Assembly: GCF_016743215.1 (NCBI RefSeq) | Contig: NZ_VRZC01000004.1 | Span: 1-64,000, forward strand | DNA length: 64,000 nt | Direction: 5' to 3' | DNA from: Geminocystis sp. GBBB08 | GTDB taxonomy: Bacteria > Cyanobacteriota > Cyanobacteriia > Cyanobacteriales > Cyanobacteriaceae | Shown: in pieces, positions 52,269 to 63,200 of the stretch | How positions within the stretch are numbered: position 1 is the first letter of the stretch | Layout: each line of letters starts with the position of its first letter | Position numbers and translations under genes: made by a program | The notes under the pieces: model-generated | The model's database searches: none | What the model was told of the DNA's origin: nothing | What the model saw: only the letters and a program-made list of their open reading frames with translations

Positions 52269-53720
52269 ATGACCTCCATAAATGAGTTACATCAACAGAT
52301 AAAAAGTAAACAACGTTCTGCCTTAGAAATTACGGAAGAATATTTAAAGACTATTGAAAAATTAGAGCCACAAATTAAGAGTTTTTTGTGCGTCACCAAA
52401 GATTTAGCCTTAGAAACGGCGAAAAAAGTCGATGAAAAAGTTGCCAGAGGAGAAGAAATTACCTCTTTAGAAGGTATCCCCATTGCTATTAAGGATAATA
52501 TGTCCACTAAAGGTATTCCTACCACTTGTGCATCCAAAATTTTAGAGAATTTTATCCCTAGTTATGAATCTACCGTCACCCAAAAATTAAGAGATCAAGG
52601 TGCAGTAATTTTAGGTAAAACTAATTTAGATGAGTTTGCTATGGGTAGTTCAACTGAAAACTCTGGTTATCAAGTCACTGCTAATCCTTGGGATATTACA
52701 AGAGTACCTGGTGGTTCTTCTGGCGGCTCTGCCGCTGCTGTTGCCGCTAATGAATGTGTAGTATCTCTTGGCTCTGACACGGGAGGCTCAATTCGTCAAC
52801 CTGCTTCTTTATGTGGTGTGGTGGGCTTAAAACCTACCTATGGTTTAGTGTCTCGTTTCGGTTTAGTTGCCTATGCTTCTTCTTTAGATCAAATTGGTCC
52901 TTTTGCTTATACTGTCGAAGATACCGCTATTTTATTACAGGCGATCGCCGGATATGACAGTAAAGACTCTACCAGTTTAAAAGTAGAAATTCCCGACTAT
53001 ACAAAATTATTTACCACCGACTTAAAAGGCTTAAGAGTAGGCATTATTCAAGAAACTTTTGGAGAAGGATTAGATAACGTCGTTGCCGAAAGCGTTAATC
53101 AAGGTATCAAAGAATTAGAGAAATTAGGGGCACAAGTAACAGAAATCTCTTGCCCACGTTTCCGTTATGGTTTACCTATTTATTACATAATTGCTCCTTC
53201 GGAAGCATCCGCTAATTTAGCTCGTTATGATGGTGTTAAATACGGCATTAGAAACGAAGCTGATAATTTATTAAAAATGTACACCAGTACTAGATCTCAA
53301 GGATTTGGTGCAGAAGTAAAACGTCGTATCATGTTAGGTACTTATGCTTTATCTGCTGGTTATTATGATGCTTATTACCTCAAAGCCCAAAAAGTGCGTA
53401 CTCTTATAAAAGAAGACTTTGATAACGCTTTTGCTGACGTTGATGTGTTAATTTCTCCTACTGCACCAACCACGGCCTTTAAAGCTGGAGAAAAAACCGA
53501 TGATCCCCTTAGTATGTATTTATCAGATTTAATGACAATTCCCGTGAATTTAGCTGGTTTGCCCGGTATGAGTATTCCCTGTGGTTTTGATAATCAAAAT
53601 TTACCCATCGGAATGCAATTAATTAGTAATGTTTTAAGGGAAGATGTATTATTTAAAGTCGGTTACGCTTATCAACAAGCGACAAATTGGCATACAAAAC
53701 GCCCTAATTTAACCTCATAA
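52269..53720 (+). CDS. gatA: Glutamyl-tRNA(Gln) amidotransferase subunit A
   Basis: [68 protein letters not shown]. Confidence 0.97.
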   Translation: MTSINELHQQIKSKQRSALEITEEYLKTIEKLEPQIKSFLCVTKDLALETAKKVDEKVARGEEITSLEGIPIAIKDNMSTKGIPTTCASKILENFIPSYESTVTQKLRDQGAVILGKTNLDEFAMGSSTENSGYQVTANPWDITRVPGGSSGGSAAAVAANECVVSLGSDTGGSIRQPASLCGVVGLKPTYGLVSRFGLVAYASSLDQIGPFAYTVEDTAILLQAIAGYDSKDSTSLKVEIPDYTKLFTTDLKGLRVGIIQETFGEGLDNVVAESVNQGIKELEKLGAQVTEISCPRFRYGLPIYYIIAPSEASANLARYDGVKYGIRNEADNLLKMYTSTRSQGFGAEVKRRIMLGTYALSAGYYDAYYLKAQKVRTLIKEDFDNAFADVDVLISPTAPTTAFKAGEKTDDPLSMYLSDLMTIPVNLAGLPGMSIPCGFDNQNLPIGMQLISNVLREDVLFKVGYAYQQATNWHTKRPNLTS

Positions 53721-54296
53721 TTGAAATAAAAACTAAAAAAAAACAGTTGGAAGTAAAAGCCTTAAATATTAACATTAAGAGCTATAAAATTTTACCTCAG
53801 TTCGATGTCAGAAACCTTTAAAAATCAGGGTTTAAGAGTCTTAGTTGACGAAATTTTACCCACCTAAAAGAATTAAATTTAGCAAATAATTGTCGAAAAT
53901 CAATTTTAATAATGTTTAAGTGAATTTTCTCCTAGTCTTCTAGTCCGCTAGTCCCCTAGTCTCATCTTCACCGATAATTTTATGTCGAACTTAGATCTTG
54001 CATCTATATCATCAATTCTCGATGAGGATACGGAAGAGGGAAGAGGGAAGAGGGAAAAGTAATCAGAATTGATTTTAAAACTCCTAAAATTGATTTTTCC
54101 CGTTTTATTTTATTGGTATTATTGTATTGGTGCAAGATCTGAGTCGAACTCAGGTAAAATTTTGGGTAGGGGAAAAGTGTTGCGGTATGGAGTGCTGGGG
54201 TATGGCAAGGGGTTTAAACCCCAAGAAACAAGAATTCATCAAAAATATATCTTAATTGATTTTCTTATTTTCAATTCGAGAATTGACTAATCATCG

Positions 54297-57200
54297 TTAA
54301 ACTAATAAACTCTCAAAAGCTAAACCCTCAAAATTAAAACTATTGGCATAATTAGTAATTACATTATTTGTTTCTGGTTGCCCCGTATAAAGATAAGCCC
54401 CTCCGGTGTTATTCTGAAAACGGGTAATATTATCCGCCATTTGAGAATCAGCACCATAAGCATAAAAAGCGATACCCTCCTCTATAAACTGGGGATAGTT
54501 AGCACGAATTGACTCACTTTCAGTCTCTCCGGCATAAATATAACCTACTAGGCTACTATTACGGAAGCGATTGAAGGCAATTAAACCATCTTCTGGAGTA
54601 TCAGACACATAAAAAGCTAATCCCTCCTCAATAAAATTATTAGAGTAATTACTGAGTATAGATTCTCTTTCTTCCTCACCCACATATAAATAACTACCTT
54701 GGGTATCAAGACTGCGGAAACGATACATAGGCGTATCTAACAAAATTTCTGGAGTCTCCCCATTGCTGAAAAATCCTCGCTTAAAGGCTAAACCGTTTTC
54801 TACTCCATCAAGATCAAATTTATCACCATCTTGAAGATGTAAAATTACTCCCTCATACTTATTATCACCATCTTCATCGAAAAATTCTGCTCCTGTTGTA
54901 CCGTTAAAGGTGAAAGGCTCATATTTTTGGGTTTCGTTGTTTAAGATGTAATAACTATTAAATTCTTTCTCTCCCTCAAAGTAAAGTTTTATCTCCCCTT
55001 TGCCTTCGGTAGTGGTGACACGAAATTCTAAAATTCCTCCCATAATGCTATGGGGTTGCTCTTTGATGATATGATTCCAATTACGGATTTGTCCATCACT
55101 GGGATTAACATAGAGATTAAATTCATCGGTTAATGGGGTATGGCTTTCTTTTTCCTTAGTGACGAGTAAACCAAATTCCCTTGTGCCAGTATAAACATCA
55201 TCTAAGGGTAAAACAACAGAGATGGTTTTACTGCTTTCCCCTGGTTGAAAAACTGCCCTTCCTAACACGGGGTGATAATCACTTCCTGCTTTTCCTCGTC
55301 CATCTTGAGTGATATAGTGAAATTGAACATATTTATCTAAATTACCCGTGCGTTGAATCACAAACTCTATCTTACCATCAGCTTCGTTAGCAATGGGATT
55401 AGATACAGATAAACGAGTGGGAGTATTATTAATATTATCACTACTGGAGAGGGAAGTAGAAACCGCGCCGATATTTCCTGATTCATCCATAGCGAATAAA
55501 GCAGTATTTTGTTTTTGTGAGGAGATTTGAGAGGAAACTTCGGGGTTAAGTATTGGTTGGGGGGTATTAGTTAAAGGTGCATTAAAAGTCACATTGGCAA
55601 TCACTTCTCCTTCAGAAATCAGAGATTGATTATTGAGTAACTCTTGTTGTTGACTAAAAGTCACAAAATCAGTGATGTTAGCATTACCAGTATTGAGGGT
55701 AGTTAATATTTCTCCTGCTGAATTTTTAATGTATAAACCACCATCAGCACCTAATTGTAAATATCCACCCGGATTACCCACTGTATCAGATGCCCATAAA
55801 GCAAATTCTGCGTCACCCGGTACGTCAACAGGTTGTAAAGTATTATAAAGGACAAAATTACCATCGGTTTGCATGAGGACTTGAACTGCATCTGTAACTT
55901 GTTGTCCATCTTTTTCTGCTGTCCAAATTTGCTCCCCTGATTCAGATAGTAAGACGAGGCTACCTTCTTCATTGAGTAATAATTGAACTGTATTAGTTTG
56001 CTCTACATGACGATTTAAGAGTACTTTTGCGGAGGATTGAGAGGAGGTATATTGATAAAATGTTTGATTGTCTTGATAAATTGTGTCGTTATAGGAAAAG
56101 TCAGCACTAAGATTAACAATATCGTTTTCATCCATTAACACAGTGATGGTGTTAGTAGAAGAAAGTTGAGTTACGGTAAGGGAGTTGAGAGTTAAGGTAT
56201 TTGCACCATAGTTTTCAATATCCAAAATCTCAAAGTTGCCTAAACGACTACTGGGGGAGAGGGTAGTTAAATCCCAGTCTTGCCCGTTATAACCATTAAA
56301 TTTTAAAGTATCAATGCCCGTGCCACCATCTAAGCGCCGAAAATAGGTATCATGGACAGTAACGAAATCATCTCCTTGACTGGCATAAACTACGTCAATA
56401 CCGCCGTTAGTGTAAATTTTATCATTCCCTTCACCCCCTAAGAAACTTTCTCCTGTTAGTGTACCAATCATTCTATCATTGCCGATCGTACCTGTTTGAT
56501 TGACAGTGTTATTAAAATCGCTACCAAAAATCACATAGGTTAAGTTATCGTTGTTACCAGGGGCACCGATGGTAAAATCACTAAATCCATCACCGTTAAC
56601 ATCTTCTCCTCCACTCATGGAAATTCCCGCCTGAGATGAGGGTAAACCAGTAATTAAAAAACCATTAACATTACTACCATTAGACTGATTAGTACTAAGA
56701 CTGCCTAAGTTAAAAGGATTAGTAGCAGAATAAGTGGATTGCCAATTTGAACTTCCAAACACCACAAAGATAGAACCTTCGTTACTGTTGGTAGTGGGAG
56801 AGGCAATAGCTATATCATCATAACCGTCAGCGTTGATGTCTCCTATGGGAGTAAAACTATTGATTTCATAGAAAAGAGATTTACTATCCGTAACCGGTGG
56901 ATTGACTAAAACCACATCAGGTTGAGCAGAATTACTAATACCATTGACGTTACCATAGTAAATGAGAATTGCACCCTGATTATTTTTTAGTACATTGTTC
57001 TCCATAATGCCTAAATTTGCAATATAACCAGAGGCAAGTACAGCAAAATCTTCGATACCATCTCCATTAAAATCACCGATACTATGTAATTGTTGCCCTA
57101 ATTGTTGAGTTTGGTTAGTGTTATAAATAGGATTAGAGACACTCACTGATAAGGGATTATTACTTTCTGCTTGTGAACTAAATCCTACATAAATATTTTC

Positions 57201-60200
57201 TTTGAAGAAAACCGCCGAAGCACCTAAATTTAAAAGCTGATTTGGTATTGCTTCACTACTACTCCAAGTATTTCCTCCATCGGTTGAAGTGACATACCGT
57301 AAATCGTTGGGGTTGGTAGCCTCATAAAACACATAGACTGTATTGTTTACAGTGACGGAAGAAGGGCCATCAGTGGTTTCTTGATTGGGGATAGTTTTAC
57401 CACTACTCCAACTCGATCCATTAAAGGTGGTAACATAAATAGACTCTCCTCTACTATCTTTATACGTCACCAAGAGATTTCCTGCACCATTATTGGCAGA
57501 GCTGGGTATTACTGTTACTCCAACTTTATCATAAGATTGTTGACCACTGATATGATTAAATTCATCATAACCATACTCCGTCACATTGGCAGGATCAGAA
57601 AGGGTGATATAGTTAATCTGATCATCTCCTTCAGCAATGTAAAAAATATATACTTTATTGTTGAATACCACTGGAGTGGGAGACGTACCAGCATTTGTAA
57701 TTAAAGCAGTATATTGACCAAAACTAATTGATTCGTCATCTCCAGTAAAGGGAGTTATGTAGATAGTCTCATTGGTGGTATGAATTAAATATAGTTGATC
57801 ATCAAAAACAACTAAAGATGGACTATAAGGAGTATTTAAGCTGGTAAGTACGACTTCATCTTCCCAATTAAAACCATCTTTGCTTCTCATGACATAGATG
57901 GAGTTGTTAGTATTCCCTTTAAATGTCATGTATAAATAGCCTTGATATACTGCAAATCCGGGAGGGGCGGGGGATTGTTGGTTAGGTATATCAAAGGAAG
58001 ACCAATTATTATTATTTAAGGTATCAGAAAGAGAATTTGTCGAGGGTGGTACAATTATATTTGTGGTGGGATTTACCGATGGGTTTGAGCCTAAATAGGT
58101 GGTGAATTGTCCACTAAAACCATCTTGAATAGTAAGATTACTTTGGGCAAAACCTGTACCAATATCTTTATAACCATCTCCATTAATATCGCCAATGCCT
58201 TCTAAGCTAATTTTGTCAAGATTATTAGGTAATGAACCATTAACAATAATGGTAAACTGTACATTGTGATCAAAATTACCGTCACTGTTGCCTAAAATTA
58301 TTTTAGAACTATTATCACTGGAAACTATTCCGACATCATCATAACCGTCACCGTTATAGTCTCCTACGGCAAAAGCTTGATCGAGCCCTGTGAGGTTAGG
58401 ATTAGATAAAGATAAAGTGCCTAAACTGTTGAGATTACTAGAGCCTAATTGTAGATAAAAATTATTGCCCTCGTCAACCACGCCAAAATCTTGTAAACCA
58501 TCCCCGTTAAAATCTCCCAAAGAGATAATATCTTTCAGTGAATAACTAAAGGCAGAGATAATTAAGTCATTACTAAGACTTCCATCGAGTAAATTTTTAG
58601 TGCTACTGCCAAAAACGATAACTCCCCCGTCATCACCACCAGAGAAAACATCAGCAAAACCATCACCGTTAATGTCTCCTAATATCTCGGTAATTGTGCC
58701 ACCTCCAATTAAGACATAAGGAAGCCCTGAAGAAGTGATCTCGATCGCGCTGTTAGTGTCAGCAGAAGCTATAATAAGTTCATCATCTAAAACTGTAGCT
58801 GTTGGACTGAAAGATGTGAGTTGATTAGGTATATTGTTAAATAAAGACCAATTATTGCCATTAGTGGACTTTCCTACATAAATTTTGTTATTAATGTCTC
58901 TGTAGGTGAGATAGAGATTTTCGTCATCAGAAGTTAAGCCAATTTGCCCTGTTGCCTTAATGCTGGTTTGCTCAGACACATTCCATGATAAATTATCAAG
59001 ATTAGTTCCATTGCTTGAGGTGATATAATTATTATTTGGACTGGTAGAAGTGCCTCCTTGATAACCAATATAAAGAGTATCATCTAACACTGTGGCACTC
59101 AAGGCACTAGGAGAAGTTTGATTTCCACTACCTGATTGGGTAAGAATGTTAACACTGGATGACCAAGAATTGCTAGACTGGGGGTTATTTGAATGAACAT
59201 AAACAAGACGACTACCAGAATCATTAGAAGTAAATAGGGTTAGTAATTCCCCTTGATAGACAACTAAAGTGGGGGTAGTTTGAGTGGTTTGCCCAGAAAT
59301 TTGATATTGATTACTCCACGTTTGCCCATTATCGGTACTGTAAGTTATATTGATGTCATTGTTATCTATTCCCTGATAAGCTAGGTATAATACTCCATTA
59401 TAAAATGTGATCGAAGGTGGTGAAGTAGTTGTCATTCCAGAGGGTAATCCTATGGCAGGATTCCAAGTTTGACCATTATCGCTACTGGTGGTTAAATAAA
59501 TGTTATTGTTGTCATTGCCCTTATAAGCAAGATAAAGAATCCCATTATTACTGGTGAGAGACGGAGTAGTGTTTAATTGTTGTTGATTAACAGGAATATC
59601 CGTTGAGGTAAAGGTATTATAAAGATCACCATCAATGACAAAACCGTTATCGCTAGAAATATCCGCCAGTTTGATACTAACATCATCCGCTAACCATGGA
59701 TGTCCATAAACAACGTATAATTGTTGAGCATTGGGTGCAGTTATCATGAAATCATCCAGAGTATCGTTATTCACATCTCCAATGGCAGTTGCAGAAGAAC
59801 CCACCGACTGATAAGGTTGATTACTATTAAGTAGAAAAGTCTTTTTATTGTCAGTAGCAGTGACATTCAAATCGAATAAAGTACCGACATCATTCAAGTT
59901 GAGAGGGCCAAATAATACATAACCTTGCCCTGCACCCATTGCCCCTTGAGGTGCTGTAATTAAAAAATCCTCATAGGTATCCCCATTGACATCTCCAGCA
60001 GAAGTGATAACGCTACCTGCTTCCCCAAACTGCAAACCCCCTAATATAATCAAATTGCTGATATAGTCTAAATCTCCAGAGGTGACACTTCCCCCTTTTA
60101 ATACATAGACTAAACCATCATTAGTATCTGAACCGGGGGCGGATATAGCTAAATCTTTGATAGCATCACCATCCCAATCATCACTAGCCAAAGCGCTACC

Positions 60201-63200
60201 CGTAAAAGAATTTTCTGCTGTGCCGTTAGATGAGGGTAAAATTGAGCCAGTGAAAGAATAGAGAGGATTGATATTGTTATTGGCAAAAACATAAACCTTG
60301 CCTACGGATGCCGATGTGTTGCTAGGGAATAAATTTTGATTGTCTTGAGGAAAAGAGTCAACTCCTACCCATTGATTAGCAACACTAGCTTGAAAAGAGG
60401 GTGCACCCACAATTAAGTCATCCACAAGGGTATTTTTAGAAAAACTTTGCCCACCCTTTGCCTTAGAAACGGTTAAAGCATACCCAAGATTTTCTTTACC
60501 TGTGCCAGTATAAAAAGTCGTTGCCGTAGTGTCACCATCATAGGCAATGGAAACTAAACCATCTCCATTATTCGCCCCCGGAGTGCCAATAGCAATATCT
60601 GCATTACCAGTGCCATTGAAGTTACCTACCGCCACTGCTAAACCAAAATACCCTCCCTCTACAGGGGGATTAATCACATAACCGATATTACTGGAATTGT
60701 TACTACCATCAGAAAAGCTATTGTCAGAATTGATAGTAATAGTTTTACCTCTATTATTGGCTAAATAACTGCTTTTGATAACATAGACAACCCCCTTGTT
60801 GGGCGCACCAATAATTAAATCGTCTTTACCATCACCATCTACATCACCCGTAGCTAAACTCATGGGAAAGTCACTATTGGCTTGTCCACCATCAATGATA
60901 CCATTGATCAAAATACCGTTAGGATTGCCTGATAAGTCTGTGGTAGTAAGAGGGTTATTTTCCTTACCGGCTAAAACATTACTATCACCGAATAGTATCT
61001 GAATTGTGCCATTATTGAGAATGGATCCATCACTCTTGGTATAACCTCGATTACCCACGATAACATCTATTGTGCCGTCTCCATCTAAATCACCGTTACT
61101 GAGGATATAACCGATGGAAGGGTTATCGGTATTGATGATAACACCACTGTCGATAAGGGCTAAACTAGAATCGTTAGCTTCGGTAATTGTGGCGATACCT
61201 AATACTTGATTCGAGTTAACGGTTGTGGGTTCGCTGGTGACATCTGCACTGTTGATACTTTGGGGAGTGCTACCATTGATAGAATACTGAAAGTTAGAGA
61301 GATTGCTATTACTACCATCGATAAATAAGTCAAGGTTAACATTGGGGCTTAAAATGGTGTAGTCAAATTCGCCATCGGGATTGAGAGGATTAAGTAATGT
61401 TTCTCCTTGCACAACTCCTAACTGATTACTTTTAGTATTGCCAACACTATTATTGCCAACACTCCAAGTTAAGGTATTCCCATTACTATCTTGAGCGGTA
61501 ATTTCGATCGAAATTATTTTAGTACCAGTTTGCTGATTTTGTAAATTGAGGGGTAGGTAAATATCTGGGATGCCGTTGGGATAAATATAACTATTCTTGT
61601 TAGCAGACAAATTAGAAACAATATCCCATTGTGGTTTATTAGCGTCTGATAGTTGAGTAGCGGTTACTTTATAGTTAGGGATGATTTGACTAGGGGTGTC
61701 GGTTTCGTCATCGATGAAGGCATAATAAGTATTTGGTCCGGGGGGCAAAGGTGCGATATACTGAGCAGAATATTTACTGCCAATATCTGTACCATCCCCA
61801 GATAAGATACTAATTAATTGTTCTCCTGTTAAGCTAGGGATATTATTACTATTCAAGTCACTAGGAATAAAATCGCTATAGTCGAGAATTTTGTTATAAA
61901 AGGCTACCTCATCAAGATAAAGATTATCGTTACCTCCTCCTAGGGTTAAGTTAGTAGTAGAGGGAAGGGTAAAGTCAATATTATTTTGAGTAACTACAGG
62001 TTGCCCATTGAGATATAAAATTACTGTATCACTTCGTCCATCATAGGTGGCAACAAAATAATTCCATGTGTTGAGGTTAATAAGGGAGTCAGGAGAGATA
62101 TTTTGATTGTCGATGTTAAGGGTTAACTCTAAGGATTGACTGAGACTTAAACTAAATAACCCCTCCATAGAAGCAATATTGAGAGTCTCATTGGGATTAT
62201 TAGGAATTTTGAACCATAGTTCGATCGAGAAAGAATTACCACTAATCAAATCTAAGTCTTCTGCAAGGGTAAGACTACTACCATTATTAAACAAAACAGC
62301 AGGGTTTTTATCCCCCTTATTCGTAGTAGTGTTTTCTAATGCTCCTGTCTGATTATAATTAACTGTATCATTATAAATGCCGTTGCCCCCTGCTCCCCAA
62401 GTTCCGCTATTATTAGCTACAGTGCCAGTGTTTTCAGCAAGACGAAAATATAAAAGAGGGTTTCCTTGCAAGGTTAACTCACTATAGGATACTTGTTGAG
62501 TTTCTGTCCAAAAAATGGCAGTTTTGCCGTTTATATTAGCAATTTCTAACTCCGTTAAAGGATCGGGTGTCGCATCTTGATATAATAATTGTGGCTCACT
62601 CCAGATACCATTACCCTGACTATTGTATGCTAAACTTGACCAATAAATATTAGTGTCCTCATCGGTATAGTTTAACCATGCGGCGATGAGTTGATTATTT
62701 TCCCCCATACCTAAAACTATCTTACCTTCTGAGCCTTCTTGGGATACTAAAGGAGAAGCGATACTCCATTGTTGGGTATTGGCGTTATAAATAGAGTAGT
62801 AAATATCGGATTGACTTAAACTCTCGTTGATAACATCTATTTGATTATCGCTGTAAAATTCGCCCGGGGTTAAGCTAGTGGGAATATCACTCATATCCGC
62901 ATTAACCCACATCACCACATTATTACCGTTTTGATCTAATCCTGCAACGGGATTAAAATTCAAGCCTTTTGAGCCGATAATACTGCTAAGATTTGATAGT
63001 AAAGCATCCCCTGAAGGTGTGAAGCCATATTTTATGACTGTGGTGGGAGTAGTAGGAGAAGTAATAACAGGTTGATTATTAAAGTTGGTAACAGTGCCGT
63101 GATTACCTGTTAATTGTTGTTGCGGTGAGACGGGATTGCCGTTAATGGTGGTGGTATAGTCAACCGTTACTAAATCTCCAGCACCGATTAAGTTACTTCC

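Noticed and set aside
53921-53965. CTAGTC-rich tract as regulatory element
   Set aside because: Looks like low-complexity repeat common in such genomes; no specific evidence.
54069-54290. ORF 54069..54290 (+)
   Set aside because: Spans dispersed repeat and palindrome sequence; composition not gene-like.
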